In this document: piece by piece, positions 36,378 to 45,429 of the stretch
Position numbering within the stretch: position 1 is the first letter of the stretch
How the letters are laid out: the number at the start of each line of letters is the position of its first letter
Source of the DNA: Lachnospiraceae bacterium
GTDB lineage: Bacteria; Bacillota; Clostridia; Lachnospirales; Lachnospiraceae
Assembly (NCBI GenBank): GCA_910575075.1
Contig: CAJTCY010000005.1
Span: forward strand, 1 to 64,000
Direction of reading: 5' to 3'
Length of the DNA stretch: 64,000 nucleotides
Made by a program: the position numbers and the translations under genes
The notes under the pieces: generated by a model
Seen by the model: the letters and a program-made list of their open reading frames with translations, nothing else
Databases searched by the model: none
Told to the model about the DNA's origin: nothing

Positions 36378-37730
36378 ATGAACGAAAAATCTGTAGATTA
36401 TTTAAACGGGCGACTGTTTCCTATGATATTGAAATTCTCAATCCCGGCAGCGATTTCACTTTTAATTACCGCTATTTACAACATTGTCGACCGAATGTTT
36501 GTCGGCAATTTCAACGGTACTTCCGCATTAGCCGGATTATCTGTCTGTTTCCCATTGTCATATATGATGATGGCGTTTGCCCTAACGTGCAGCGCAGGCG
36601 GTTCAACCTTTTTTAGTCTGTTTTCTGGGCAGAATGAAAAAGATAAAATGAATAAATCTTTTGGAAATGCTTTTGTATTGGTCTGCATTTTTGAAATATT
36701 GCTGACAATTATACTGCTTCTGTTTCCCGATCCCGTCTTAAAAATTTTTGGAGTAACAGAAACATCTTACCCTTATGCACTTTCTTATTACAGAATTGTT
36801 GTATTGGGTTGTCTTTTTCAAGGGTTTTCACAGTTGTTTTGTGATTTTGTTCGTGTTTCCGGCAAACCAATATTAGGAATGTGCGTAACAGGAATAGGGG
36901 CTGTCACAAATATTGTTTTGGACGCTGTTTTCATCATTATTTTTGACTGGGGCGTTGTTGGTGCTGCCGGCGCAACCGTAATCGGACAGATTTTTTCTGC
37001 CCTGTTCGGCGCATATCTTGTCTTTGGAAAGAAAACACAGGTCACGATTTCCAAAAATATATTTCATTTGGAAAAGAGGTTATGCCTGCAAATCATTTCC
37101 TGCGGCTTCTCATTCTTCGTTGCACAAATGGCTATGGGCTTTATCAGCCTTGTTTACAACAGTCAGTTAGGAAAATACGGCGGAGATATTGCTATCAGCG
37201 TTTATGCCGTTGTTTCCAGTATTATGACCTTCGTTATCATGCCCGCAAGCGGTATCAGTCAAGGTATTCAGCCTATTATTGGCAATAATTACGGTTCAAA
37301 AAATTATAACCGAGTAATGCAGACACTTTTCCAAGCAACAATCTTTTCGGTATCAATCACCTGCTTTATTTGGCTTATTGTTCTGTCTTTCCCAAAACAG
37401 ATACTTGCGGCATTTGGAGGAACAGAAAAAATGCTCCAAATTGGAATTACTGGGCTACGGATAAATTTCTGCATTACCCCGGTTTTAGGCTTTGTCATGC
37501 TGGCAACTACTTTCTTTCAATCTATTAACCGACCTGTCCCCTCTATTCTGATAACTGTATTAAGACAGGTAGTATTTTTAGTTCCGTTTATCATTATATT
37601 TCCAATCTTTTTCAAAATAAACGGCATATTTTTTGCACAGCCAATCAGTGACATACTTGCAACCATCTTATCATTATATCTTGTTTTAAAAGAGCGTAAA
37701 AGAATGTTGTACTTGTTGCAATCCTTATAA
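36378..37730 (+). CDS. MATE family multidrug efflux protein
   Basis: 450 residues from the ATG at 36378, which has GTGGAGG upstream. Twelve hydrophobic segments in two homologous halves. Family segments include LPMI-like FPMILKFSIPAAISLLITAI, VDRMFVGNF and the second-half PASGISQGIQPIIGNNYG. MATE pumps export cationic drugs against Na+ or H+. The paired MarR gene is the likely regulator. Confidence 0.94.
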   Translation: MNEKSVDYLNGRLFPMILKFSIPAAISLLITAIYNIVDRMFVGNFNGTSALAGLSVCFPLSYMMMAFALTCSAGGSTFFSLFSGQNEKDKMNKSFGNAFVLVCIFEILLTIILLLFPDPVLKIFGVTETSYPYALSYYRIVVLGCLFQGFSQLFCDFVRVSGKPILGMCVTGIGAVTNIVLDAVFIIIFDWGVVGAAGATVIGQIFSALFGAYLVFGKKTQVTISKNIFHLEKRLCLQIISCGFSFFVAQMAMGFISLVYNSQLGKYGGDIAISVYAVVSSIMTFVIMPASGISQGIQPIIGNNYGSKNYNRVMQTLFQATIFSVSITCFIWLIVLSFPKQILAAFGGTEKMLQIGITGLRINFCITPVLGFVMLATTFFQSINRPVPSILITVLRQVVFLVPFIIIFPIFFKINGIFFAQPISDILATILSLYLVLKERKRMLYLLQSL

Positions 37731-37860
37731 TTACAGCATAGTTGATAACGTGGAAAGAGGTGGTAGCATAGGGGAAAATTTTAGTGCTGACACTTAATGA
37801 ACATGAAGAAAAAAGTTTCCTCTGATACGTTTACAAAAATCCAATTACTTTATAGTAAAA

Positions 37861-37911
37861 AACAGACCTCTGAAAGATTAATGACAATACTCAATCTCTC
37901 AAAGGCCTGTT
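37861..37911. terminator. Terminator after the MATE gene
   Basis: Arms 37861-37879 and 37893-37911 pair over about 19 bases with two mismatches and are followed by TTCTTTTTG on the plus strand and a T-run on the minus strand. It can serve the MATE gene and the facing acetyltransferase gene. Confidence 0.75.
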
Positions 37912-38005
37912 CTTTTTGATTCTATTTTCTTTGCTGATTTCTTTTACTTTCTGCTGCCTGTTACTGTTTTTCTGTTTAGTCTATTGATTGTTCCGCTGCC
38001 TTATA

Positions 38006-38464
38006 CTATTTCAACTGTTTTTCCATAACATCATATACTAAAATCATCTCATTATCACATTTCCACTCTTCATGCCTCACCGTCTTATATCCATTACCTT
38101 CATAAAATTTGCACGCTGGCAAAGATGCATCTAAAATAACATTGTTATAATTTCTTGCAATTTCCTTTTCTAATTCCTTAAGTATATGATACCCATATCC
38201 TTTACCTTGATATTGTGGAAGAACATAAACTCTGGTAATGTGATTTTCTTCAAAACTGCCAGTACCAACTATAATATCATTGACCTCTAACACGTAAACA
38301 ATATTTTTTTTAATATCCTTAATAATATGCTCATAGCAATGAAGCTGACCGAAAAACTCTACAATTTCTTTCGGATAGTATTTGGGATATATCCCTGCTT
38401 TTGTCTGCTGTACAACATCAGTAATTATTTCTGCATCTTCCATTGATGCTTTTCTATAATTCAT
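38006..38464 (-). CDS. GNAT acetyltransferase
   Basis: 152 residues. The core is ITRVYVLPQYQGKGYGYHIL (acetyl-CoA loop) with VILDASLPACKFYEGNGYKT at the C-terminus. Substrate is unknown; the family modifies amines in drugs, peptides or polyamines. Second of two adjacent minus-strand acetyltransferase genes. Confidence 0.9.
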   Translation of the reverse strand: MNYRKASMEDAEIITDVVQQTKAGIYPKYYPKEIVEFFGQLHCYEHIIKDIKKNIVYVLEVNDIIVGTGSFEENHITRVYVLPQYQGKGYGYHILKELEKEIARNYNNVILDASLPACKFYEGNGYKTVRHEEWKCDNEMILVYDVMEKQLK

Positions 38465-38517
38465 CTCATTTTCTCCTATTTCACCACATATATCTGTCAG
38501 TCCAGCAAATAATCCGT

Positions 38518-39012
38518 TTATATGTTTTCTATCATCAATTCCTTACATATCCATTCTTCGCCTAAGATTTGATATGTTTCAGGCATAACAGGAATCACAT
38601 CGTGAAACCCAACTGCTTTATAACAATAATAAGCAGCAAGATTGTTCTCAAAAACGCCTAACGATGCCCTCTTTGCACCATATATTTCAAATACGAACTT
38701 TAAACCTAATTGAATCATTGCTTTTCCGCAGCCTGTTCCACGTTTGTCTGGATTTACAATGACAAATCCAAAGCGTAACTCATCCAATGATTCATTTGAT
38801 TCATTAGGATTTCTTAATGTAAAAAAACCTACAATCTCCGATTCATCAAATGCAGTAAATGGCATTAGGGATTCAACAAAGCCAAATTCATTTTTTGTAA
38901 TAGGATAATCACCAAGCACTCCTGCCGTCCACTGATAAAATGCTTTTTCATCTTGACACCATGACAATATGGCATTTGCATCTGTAATTTTATATGGTCT
39001 TATTCCAATCAT
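38518..39012 (-). CDS. GNAT acetyltransferase
   Basis: 164 residues. RFGFVIVNPDKRGTGCGKAM is the acetyl-CoA loop; LGVFENNLAAYYCYKAVGFH completes the fold. The opening IGIRPYKITDANAILSWCQD resembles the RimL-like branch. Follows the methyltransferase gene at 39068-39853 by 55 bases and may share its promoter. Confidence 0.88.
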   Translation of the reverse strand: MIGIRPYKITDANAILSWCQDEKAFYQWTAGVLGDYPITKNEFGFVESLMPFTAFDESEIVGFFTLRNPNESNESLDELRFGFVIVNPDKRGTGCGKAMIQLGLKFVFEIYGAKRASLGVFENNLAAYYCYKAVGFHDVIPVMPETYQILGEEWICKELMIENI

Positions 39013-39067
39013 ATGCTTCTCTCCGAAATCTTAGCTTTTGCTTTTTTAGTCACCAGTAAATTGTATT

Positions 39068-39853
39068 TTAATTCTTTTTCATTTCGGCAACAGCCCCATA
39101 ATGCAGAATATCAAATTCATTAGGAGCAATATGTTCAAGAAGTTTTATATGCTCTTGTTCCCACTTGAAAATTTCTTTTTCTGTCAGTGAGGCTCCTACC
39201 CCCCGACAAGCTTTCATCCTTCCATTCCAACTATCACGGGTAAATGGCACCTTTAAAGTAAATTCTTCATGGTACACAAGTTTGAATTTCTCTTTGTAGC
39301 AATTGGGTATTTCTATTTGATGAATTGTTTCTCCTGCACCGCTCCAATTCGGACTGTATTTCAACACAAGTTTTTCACTTGCGCCTGCAATCTTATCTTC
39401 ATAAGGCAGCCATGCCATATATAAAATAAGAATGCTTCCTCCTGTTTTAAGCATACGATGTAACTTAGGCATAACTGTTTCATGGTCAAAATACCAAAAA
39501 CACTGGCAGGCTGTAATCACATCAAATGAATTGTTCGGAAAGTTTATATCTTCTGTTGATACAGTATGATAATCTATATCCATACCCTCTGAAAGAATTT
39601 TCGCCTGTTCAATCTGCTCCTCTGAAATATCCGTTGCAGTCCACTTTGCCCCAAATTCATACATATTTCTTGGAAGAACCCCTGTCCCTGTTCCAATGTC
39701 GAGAACAGATTGTCCATTTATACATAAACCCCTATCAATAATTTTCTGATAAAACTCTTGTGGATATATGTCACGGAACTTTGCATAATCTGAAGATATT
39801 TTTCCCCAATCAAATGCTTTCCCGCTATCTATATTTTTATTGGTTATCTTCAT
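39068..39853 (-). CDS. Class I SAM-dependent methyltransferase
   Basis: 261 residues. Motif I is SVLDIGTGTGVLPRNM, then WTATDISEEQIEQAK and ITACQCFWYFDHE, a Methyltransf_11-type enzyme. The shared promoter, copy 3, lies 48 bases before the ATG. Substrate unknown. First gene of a unit with two acetyltransferases. Confidence 0.85.
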   Translation of the reverse strand: MKITNKNIDSGKAFDWGKISSDYAKFRDIYPQEFYQKIIDRGLCINGQSVLDIGTGTGVLPRNMYEFGAKWTATDISEEQIEQAKILSEGMDIDYHTVSTEDINFPNNSFDVITACQCFWYFDHETVMPKLHRMLKTGGSILILYMAWLPYEDKIAGASEKLVLKYSPNWSGAGETIHQIEIPNCYKEKFKLVYHEEFTLKVPFTRDSWNGRMKACRGVGASLTEKEIFKWEQEHIKLLEHIAPNEFDILHYGAVAEMKKN

Positions 39854-39900
39854 ACTACGTCTCCTTAAACAGCAATTTCTTAGTCTGATTTACTTTTCAA

Positions 39901-39929
39901 ATTATACACGAAAACATGGAAATTTTCAA
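39901..39929 (-). promoter_or_regulatory. Shared-type promoter, copy 3
   Basis: Minus strand TTGAAA (39924-39929), 17-base spacer ending GTTTTCGTG, TATAAT (39901-39906), then a TGAAAAGTAAATCAGACT-like stretch. Near copy of the promoters at 28537 and 35012. Confidence 0.8.
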
Positions 39930-40083
39930 TTTCTCAACTTCTTTTATTTAGGATCCTAAAATGAAATTTTAAATTCCACTCCCTTATTCCCCGGTAGATT
40001 CCTTTCCATTCTGTGAGTATATCATTTATTTCCTGTTTGGTGTTACAACTTTATTATACCATCTCAATTGTGAAGATTCATTT
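39930..40083. other. Gap, possible minus-strand remnant
   Basis: A minus-strand frame reads EINDILTEWKGIYRGIREWN before stopping. It looks protein-like but lacks a start and any recognisable family. A TATAAT box lies at about 40053-40058 on the minus strand. Nothing else is supported. Confidence 0.25.
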
Positions 40084-40158
40084 CAGCGAGACCAGCAGGG
40101 AGACCATGAGTGATAAGATTAAGCGTATGCTGAGAAATGAGATACAGCAGATGTGAAA
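40084..40158 (+). pseudogene. C-terminal tail of a lost gene
   Basis: The frame SETSRETMSDKIKRMLRNEI ends in a TGA at 40156 and is followed by an intact terminator, but nothing precedes it in frame. It is probably the tail of a conjugative-element gene cut by deletion, in line with the TraG remnant next to it. Confidence 0.4.
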
Positions 40159-40177
40159 AAACGATAACGATACACAG

Positions 40178-40211
40178 CCGGGAATCTATAAAACAGATTC
40201 CTGGTTCTTTT
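40178..40211 (+). terminator. Rho-independent terminator
   Basis: CCGGGAATCT (40178-40187) pairs with AGATTCCTGG (40195-40204) and is followed by TTCTTTTTTT. It follows the tail of the lost gene. Confidence 0.85.
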
Positions 40212-40245
40212 TTTGCCTTAAAATGTAAACTTTTTGTGAACTTGA

Positions 40246-41100
40246 TTAAGAAGTCCTTTACAAAACGTCTCTGGCAAAACGGCGAAGTCGATATTGATTA
40301 GCTGCGCTTCCTGCCCGGCTCCCTTCGACATTAAAGAGGTGCGGGAAATTACCATGTATGACGAGCTGGATCTGGATATGCTGGGGGATAAAAAGACGGC
40401 CCTGTTCCTCATTATGAGCGATACGGACGGAACCTTTGCTTTTCTTATCAGCCTGATCTATTCAATCCTTTTCAACCGCCTGTGCGAGCGTGCAGATGAT
40501 GTCTATGGGGGCAGGCTCCCGATCCATGTACGCTGCCTGATTGACGAGGCGGCCAATATCGGTCAGATTCCCAACCTGGAGCGCCTGATGGCAACCATCC
40601 GTTCCAGGGAAATTTCGGCCTGTCTGGTGCTGCAGGCGCAGAGCCAGTTGAAAGCCTTGTATAAGGACAACATGGACACCATTATCGGGAATTGTGACGC
40701 CAGCTTATTTTTAGGCGGCAAGGAAGAAACCACCCTGAAAAGCTGGAGTTCCCTTTTGGGGAAAGAGACCATTGATATGTATAACACCAGCGTCACCAAA
40801 GGCACCCAGGAATCCCATGGCCAGAATTTTCAGAAGTTAGGCAAGGATCTGATGTCGGTAGACGAGCTGCCAGTCATGGACGGCGGCAAATGCCTTCTGC
40901 AGATCCGGGGCGTGCGGCCTTTCCTTTCCCGGAAATATGATATTACCAAACATCCGCGTTACAAATATCTTTCAGATTATGACAAGAAGAATACCTTTGA
41001 CATTGAAAAATTCCTGTCTACCAAGTTACCGATCTGGCCCGTTGAGCTGTGCCGCAATTATGAGATCACACCGGAAGATTTGGATGCGCAGATGGAATAA
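40246..41100 (+). pseudogene. VirD4/TraG coupling protein, C-terminal remnant
   Basis: Type IV coupling proteins pump DNA in conjugation and are about 600 residues. Here only the last roughly 270 residues remain. The frame is open from 40246, with NVSGKTAKSILISCAS, then RCLIDEAANIGQIP as Walker B and ACLVLQAQSQLKALYKDNMD. The N-terminal membrane anchor and Walker A are missing. A TTG at 40294 is the only early start. It marks a lost integrative conjugative element. Confidence 0.85.
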
Positions 41101-41229
41101 GTGAGCCAACCAGCAATATTTGATAGTTGCCACTGCTCCACTAAAATCTCATAGTTAATTCAGCGGAGGAACCTTTCATGCGGTATCTTCCGCTTTCTCT
41201 ATGCAACTGTAAATTTTCTTTGAATCCTA

Positions 41230-41278
41230 TTGACAATATGGCACTGTTTGAATATAATGTGCTTATATAATAAGTACA
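41230..41278 (+). promoter_or_regulatory. Promoter and operator of GntR/ABC operon
   Basis: TTGACA (41230-41235), 17-base spacer, TATAAT (41253-41258). A near-perfect palindrome at 41258-41278 (TGTGCTTAT, then ATAAGTACA) begins on the -10 box, the expected place for self-repression by a YtrA-type regulator. Confidence 0.82.
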
Positions 41279-41301
41279 TTATAATACAAAGGAGGGGTAT
41301 T

Positions 41302-41676
41302 GTGGAAATCATCATAAGTAGTAATACGAGTAAACCAATTTATGAGCAGATAACTTCACAGATAAAAGCAATGATTATGAGTGGCGAATTAAAAACAGGC
41401 GACCCAATTCCCTCTATGCGGGCGTTAGCAAAGTCTATTCATATCAGTGTTATTACCGTCCAAAAAGCGTATGAGGATTTACAACGGGACGGCTTTATCG
41501 AAACGACTGTAGGTAGAGGAAGTTTTGTTTCTGCACAAAATAAAGACTTTTATCAAGAGGAACAACAACGACGTGCCGAGGAGCATCTACAAGAAGCTGC
41601 TGATATAGGTAGAACCAGTGGCATTCCTGTAGAAAAACTTGTGGAGCTGTTAAAGCTATTTTATGAGGAGGATTGA
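41302..41676 (+). CDS. GntR family regulator, YtrA type
   Basis: 124 residues from a GTG at 41302 with AAGGAGGGG upstream. The longer frame starts inside the promoter. The N-terminal winged helix is KPIYEQITSQIKAMIMSGEL, then PSMRALAKSIHISVITVQKA; the short C-terminal tail marks the YtrA subgroup. These regulators control ABC exporters for antimicrobials or lipids encoded right after them, as here. Confidence 0.92.
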   Translation: MEIIISSNTSKPIYEQITSQIKAMIMSGELKTGDPIPSMRALAKSIHISVITVQKAYEDLQRDGFIETTVGRGSFVSAQNKDFYQEEQQRRAEEHLQEAADIGRTSGIPVEKLVELLKLFYEED

Positions 41677-41678
41677 TT

Positions 41679-42539
41679 ATGCAAAATAATGCTTTGGTTG
41701 TAAATAATCTAACAAAAAAATATCGAGATTTTGTTTTAGATAAAGTTTCGTTTTCTATTCCTTGCGGAACAATCGTTGGGCTAATCGGCGAAAATGGTGC
41801 GGGAAAAAGCACGACCATAAATGCCATTCTTGGATTGATAAATTATGATTCAGGAAACATTGAACTTTTAGGAAAACAAGACACGCAAGACGATAATGTC
41901 CGCAATCAGATAGGAGTTGTTTTTGACGGAAACAACTATCCCGATGTACTTTCAGCACAAAAGTTGAATCGTGTTTTCAAACAAATATACTCTACATGGG
42001 ATGAAAGCAAATTTTTCTCATTGCTGAAAAAAATGTCTTTGCCAGCGAATAAAAAAATCAAAGAGTTTTCCAAAGGCATGAAAATGAAACTTTCGATTGC
42101 AGCAGCTTTGTCACACAATTCCAAACTTTTGGTTTTGGATGAAGCAACAAGCGGGCTTGATCCAGTTGTCCGTGATGATATTTTAGATATGTTTTTGGAG
42201 TTTGTGCAAGACGAAAACAATTCAATTTTAGTATCTTCACATATCACAAGCGACTTAGAAAAAGTAGCAGACTATATTGTCTTTATCCATGAGGGCAGAG
42301 TTGTATTTTGCAAGTCAAAAGACGAATTGCGATACAAATATGGAATTATCCGTTGTGGGACTGCACAGTTTGATACTATTGATAAAGAAGAAGTGATTGC
42401 ATATCGGAAACAGGATTATGAGTGGGAAATTTTGATTGCGGATAGAGATAAAGCACAAAGAAAATATCCTAAAGCGGTTATTGACCCAGCTACGATTGAT
42501 GAAATCATGTTGCTCTATGTAAAGGGGGAAACGAAATGA
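41679..42539 (+). CDS. ABC transporter ATP-binding protein
   Basis: 286 residues from the ATG at 41679, with GAGGAGG upstream. Walker A is GLIGENGAGKST, the signature is FSKGMKMKLSIAAALS and Walker B is LLVLDEATSGLDP. It belongs to the drug or antibiotic export group (CcmA-like). Overlaps the permease gene by four bases. Confidence 0.93.
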   Translation: MQNNALVVNNLTKKYRDFVLDKVSFSIPCGTIVGLIGENGAGKSTTINAILGLINYDSGNIELLGKQDTQDDNVRNQIGVVFDGNNYPDVLSAQKLNRVFKQIYSTWDESKFFSLLKKMSLPANKKIKEFSKGMKMKLSIAAALSHNSKLLVLDEATSGLDPVVRDDILDMFLEFVQDENNSILVSSHITSDLEKVADYIVFIHEGRVVFCKSKDELRYKYGIIRCGTAQFDTIDKEEVIAYRKQDYEWEILIADRDKAQRKYPKAVIDPATIDEIMLLYVKGETK

Positions 42540-43144
42540 AAGGCTTATTGTTGAAAGATTATTATTTAATTAGATCAGTGCTTTATATCATACTGGTGGT
42601 TTTTGCGGTTATTGGTATCGGAATGTCGTTCTTAACTTCAACATGGGTGCTCACTGTTATCGCAACTGTCATGCTTGGAATGATTTCTGTAACGACAATA
42701 AACATGGATAAAACTTCTGGTTGGAGAAAAGTTTCAGGAGTTTTACCCGTATCAAAGAAAGCAATTATGGATAGCAAGTATATTCTGTATTTGTTACTTA
42801 GTGGCATAGGTTTTCTTTTGGGAGTAACCCTTAGCATTATGGTTTCATTGTTCAAGAATCAACTTGATTTCAATACAATGCTTCTATTTATTAGCATAAG
42901 TATTGCTCTTGCGTTATTCTCTGGAAGCATTACGATACCTTGCTCATTTCTTTTTAGTGAAGAAAAAAGTATGTTGAGTTTGATTATTGCTTATCCATTA
43001 TCAGCAACTATCTTTGTGGGTGCAGCGTTATTATTTGATAATAAAATGGTGGCTTGTAGCATGGTATCTCTTTTAGGAATCGTTCTCTATATTGTTTCCT
43101 GGAATATTGCAAGAAAATATATAGCTTACAAAGAAATAGCGTGA
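42536..43144 (+). CDS. ABC-2 type membrane permease
   Basis: 202 residues with about six membrane segments. The opening MKGLLLKDYYLIRSVLYIIL is typical of ABC-2 exporter subunits. The pattern GntR-ATPase-ABC2 permease is a known antimicrobial-peptide or envelope-stress module. ATG overlaps the ATPase stop. Confidence 0.9.
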   Translation: MKGLLLKDYYLIRSVLYIILVVFAVIGIGMSFLTSTWVLTVIATVMLGMISVTTINMDKTSGWRKVSGVLPVSKKAIMDSKYILYLLLSGIGFLLGVTLSIMVSLFKNQLDFNTMLLFISISIALALFSGSITIPCSFLFSEEKSMLSLIIAYPLSATIFVGAALLFDNKMVACSMVSLLGIVLYIVSWNIARKYIAYKEIA

Positions 43145-43170
43145 TATAGCAAGCCAGTCAAGGCAATCAC

Positions 43171-43202
43171 AGGGTGACAGCATATTAAAGTGCTGCCACC
43201 CT
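43171..43202 (+). terminator. Terminator of the ABC operon
   Basis: AGGGTGACAGCA (43171-43182) pairs with TGCTGCCACCCT (43191-43202) with one mismatch; TTTAT follows. Confidence 0.75.
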
Positions 43203-43409
43203 TTATCATTGCAGAAAGAAAGTGGAGGATTTCAATATCCGTGATTCCCCTTATGGTAAATCTTGAAAACTGAATATTCTCGCAGGTGTACCCTGCACTC
43301 TTGCCGTTTTTGTGTTTATCTGGTTTTTGGACACAAAGGGGGCTTTTTTTCGTTTCCGGCCAGACGGCCAACACAACTACATTTTATAAACATAAAGGAG
43401 GAACACGAT

Positions 43410-44058
43410 ATGACCTTTGGAGAAAAAAAACAAAAGCTAAGAAAGGAAGCTGGTCTATCACAAGAGGAACTCTCTTATCAGTTAGAAGTATCAAGACAGG
43501 CAAGAGGAAGATACACAAAAGCCGGACATATACCCAGATGAAAAAGGAATTTATGTCAGCCGGGAAATGGCAGACGGATTCCTTGCATACCAAAAAAGAA
43601 AAATGATAAAAATTGGAATTGCGGCTGGTTTATTTGTCGGTGGTTTATCTCTTTCGTTTTGGGACGCAGAAATAAGCATGATTTTGTTTATGGTAGTTGT
43701 CATTTTAGGGATTATTCTTTTGTTTTCTGTAAAGTTAGCAGATAATCCATATCGTAAGATTTGGAAAGAATCCCTGTCCTTTGATAAAACGGTGAAATCG
43801 GAATTAACTTCTGCATATACCGACAAAAAGAAATTATCCCATATCCTTAATCTTGTTGGAATTGCTTTGATTGCCATTGGATTTTTACTTTGTCTGATGA
43901 TTGTGCCCGCTGAAATGTATGTCTTAGATAATATCGTTTTCGCTTGCGGAATGATATTAGCTGGCACAGGAGTTTTCTTGTGTGTGTATATGGCTGGCAT
44001 TGTCCGGGCATACAGATTACTGATTATGAATGAAGAATATCACGAAAATAGAAAGTGA
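43410..44058 (+). pseudogene. XRE regulator with membrane domain, internal deletion
   Basis: The frame opens with an XRE helix-turn-helix (MTFGEKKQKLRKEAGLSQEE) after a good AAGGAGG site and stops at 43541. A second frame picks up with DIYPDEKGIYVSREMADGFL and runs to 44058 through four membrane segments. In intact relatives these two parts form one protein with the recognition helix and linker between them. Here about 30-45 residues are missing and the frame has shifted. The C-terminal membrane part may still be made from an internal start. Confidence 0.75.
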
Positions 44059-44065
44059 GGTTACT

Positions 44066-44509
44066 ATGAAAAAATTATTGATGCTATTACTAATACCTAC
44101 TAAGCTTCTTTGCGGCTGTCATTTCAACAATGAGAAAGAAGATGTGACTGAATACTATGAGGAACTTTCCAAAACACAGAAAATTGAGGTTCTTCCCGCA
44201 GATACTTCTGTCGAAACGCAGATAATAGCAAAAAGCGAGGAAATATCAGATTTTATATTTGCATTAGGCATGGAACATTGGGAGATGAAAACACTTCCTA
44301 AAGAATCTGAATTAGTTGGTACTTTTCAGCTTTCACAAGAGGAAACAATTAAATTCGGAGAAAATCAAACGGACGGAGAATTATATCCTGTATGTGAAAT
44401 GATTTGCTATGGGGATATTCCTTTTGTCATGTTAAAAGTAGCTGACATGAAAATGACTTTTAAGGTATCAGACACGACTATGGAATATCTTGCAGATTAT
44501 TTTCGCTGA
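44066..44509 (+). CDS. Small lipoprotein-like secreted protein
   Basis: 147 residues from the ATG at 44066 with GTGAGG upstream. The N-terminus KKLLMLLLIPTKLLCGCHF is a signal-like segment ending in a possible lipobox (LLCGC). The mature part is acidic. It follows the decayed XRE membrane gene by 7 bases and was probably co-transcribed with it. Function unknown. Confidence 0.6.
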   Translation: MKKLLMLLLIPTKLLCGCHFNNEKEDVTEYYEELSKTQKIEVLPADTSVETQIIAKSEEISDFIFALGMEHWEMKTLPKESELVGTFQLSQEETIKFGENQTDGELYPVCEMICYGDIPFVMLKVADMKMTFKVSDTTMEYLADYFR

Positions 44510-44614
44510 TAGATAATCAGGGGAGCGATAACCTAAGTGTACCGTTCTTCTGAATTATAAAAACGCAACAATAAAGCAACTAACGCCCCATGTGAGAGAA
44601 AGGGGGAATTTTCT

Positions 44615-44923
44615 ATGGCTTGCACAGAAGCATACAAGGAACATATCATGTATACGTTCCACGGCTTTTGCAAAGTCGTTATCCACAATGCAGCTATCAC
44701 CGCATGGCGTGACCAGCAAAGGCGGCACAAAAGAGAAATATCCCTTGAATACCTTACAGAAGAAAAGTTCTACCCTTTAGGCACAACAGACGAATATTTT
44801 ACAGCACCTTATGAAAAATACCCTGTTACGATATGCGGTCAGACAATCATTCTCACCAATGGGAAACTTGCCTCTGCCCTGTTCAAATTCCGCTTTGATG
44901 AACAGGCATATAACGGGAGGTGA
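44615..44923 (+). pseudogene. Sigma-70-like element regulator, cut at the C-terminus
   Basis: 102 residues after a GAAAGGGGG site. The N-terminal part (YTFHGFCKVVIHNAAITAWR, then ISLEYLTEEKFYPL) matches small sigma-factor-like regulators of Tn916-type and related elements. Those continue with a region 4 helix-turn-helix near LASAL. Here the frame leaves the family after LASAL and ends FKFRFDEQAYNGR, so the DNA-binding domain is lost. Confidence 0.6.
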
Positions 44924-45348
44924 GGTTTGTCGGTAAAATAATCATACTCACATTCAAAGACGCAGAAGAAAAAGCGGTTGAGAGAGCCATAACCGCCCTT
45001 GCCGATATGATACCGCTGGAAGTCATACAGCCGCCACATTCCCCCGCACTGATTTTTCCCGGACTGGAAATCAGATTACACCAACGCCGGGTACTGAAAG
45101 ACGGGGCAGACATAAGCCTAACCCGTTTGGAATACGGCGCACTCTGCTACCTTACCGCCAGTCCGGGGAGGGTATTCACAAAGGCTCAAATTTTTGAAGC
45201 CGTGTGGAGCATGGAGAGCGAAAACTGTTTATCAAATGTTGCCAATGTGATATGCAACTTACGGAAAAAGATAGAGCCGGACAGCCGAAATCCCACCTAC
45301 ATAAAGACCGTTTTAGGAATCGGATATAAGTTTGCTTCCGGGGAATGA
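44920..45348 (+). CDS. Winged-helix protein, OmpR/PhoB effector type
   Basis: 142 residues from a GTG at 44920. The C-terminal 95 residues are a complete PhoB-like winged helix (ISLTRLEYGALCYLTASPGR, then YIKTVLGIGYKF). The N-terminal 45 residues do not form a receiver domain and carry no phospho-acceptor Asp. It overlaps the sigma-like remnant by four bases. Either a stand-alone DNA-binding protein or what is left of a response regulator. Confidence 0.7.
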   Translation: MRFVGKIIILTFKDAEEKAVERAITALADMIPLEVIQPPHSPALIFPGLEIRLHQRRVLKDGADISLTRLEYGALCYLTASPGRVFTKAQIFEAVWSMESENCLSNVANVICNLRKKIEPDSRNPTYIKTVLGIGYKFASGE

Positions 45349-45362
45349 AAATCAAATATATA

Positions 45363-45391
45363 TTGTCATTGCTGAATAAATACAATATAAT
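45363..45391 (+). promoter_or_regulatory. Promoter of the metallo-hydrolase gene
   Basis: TTGTCA (45363-45368), 17-base spacer, TATAAT (45386-45391), 38 bases before the ATG at 45430. Confidence 0.8.
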
Positions 45392-45429
45392 AAACCCAGC
45401 GATAAATTGCGATTTATAGAGGAACTCAT

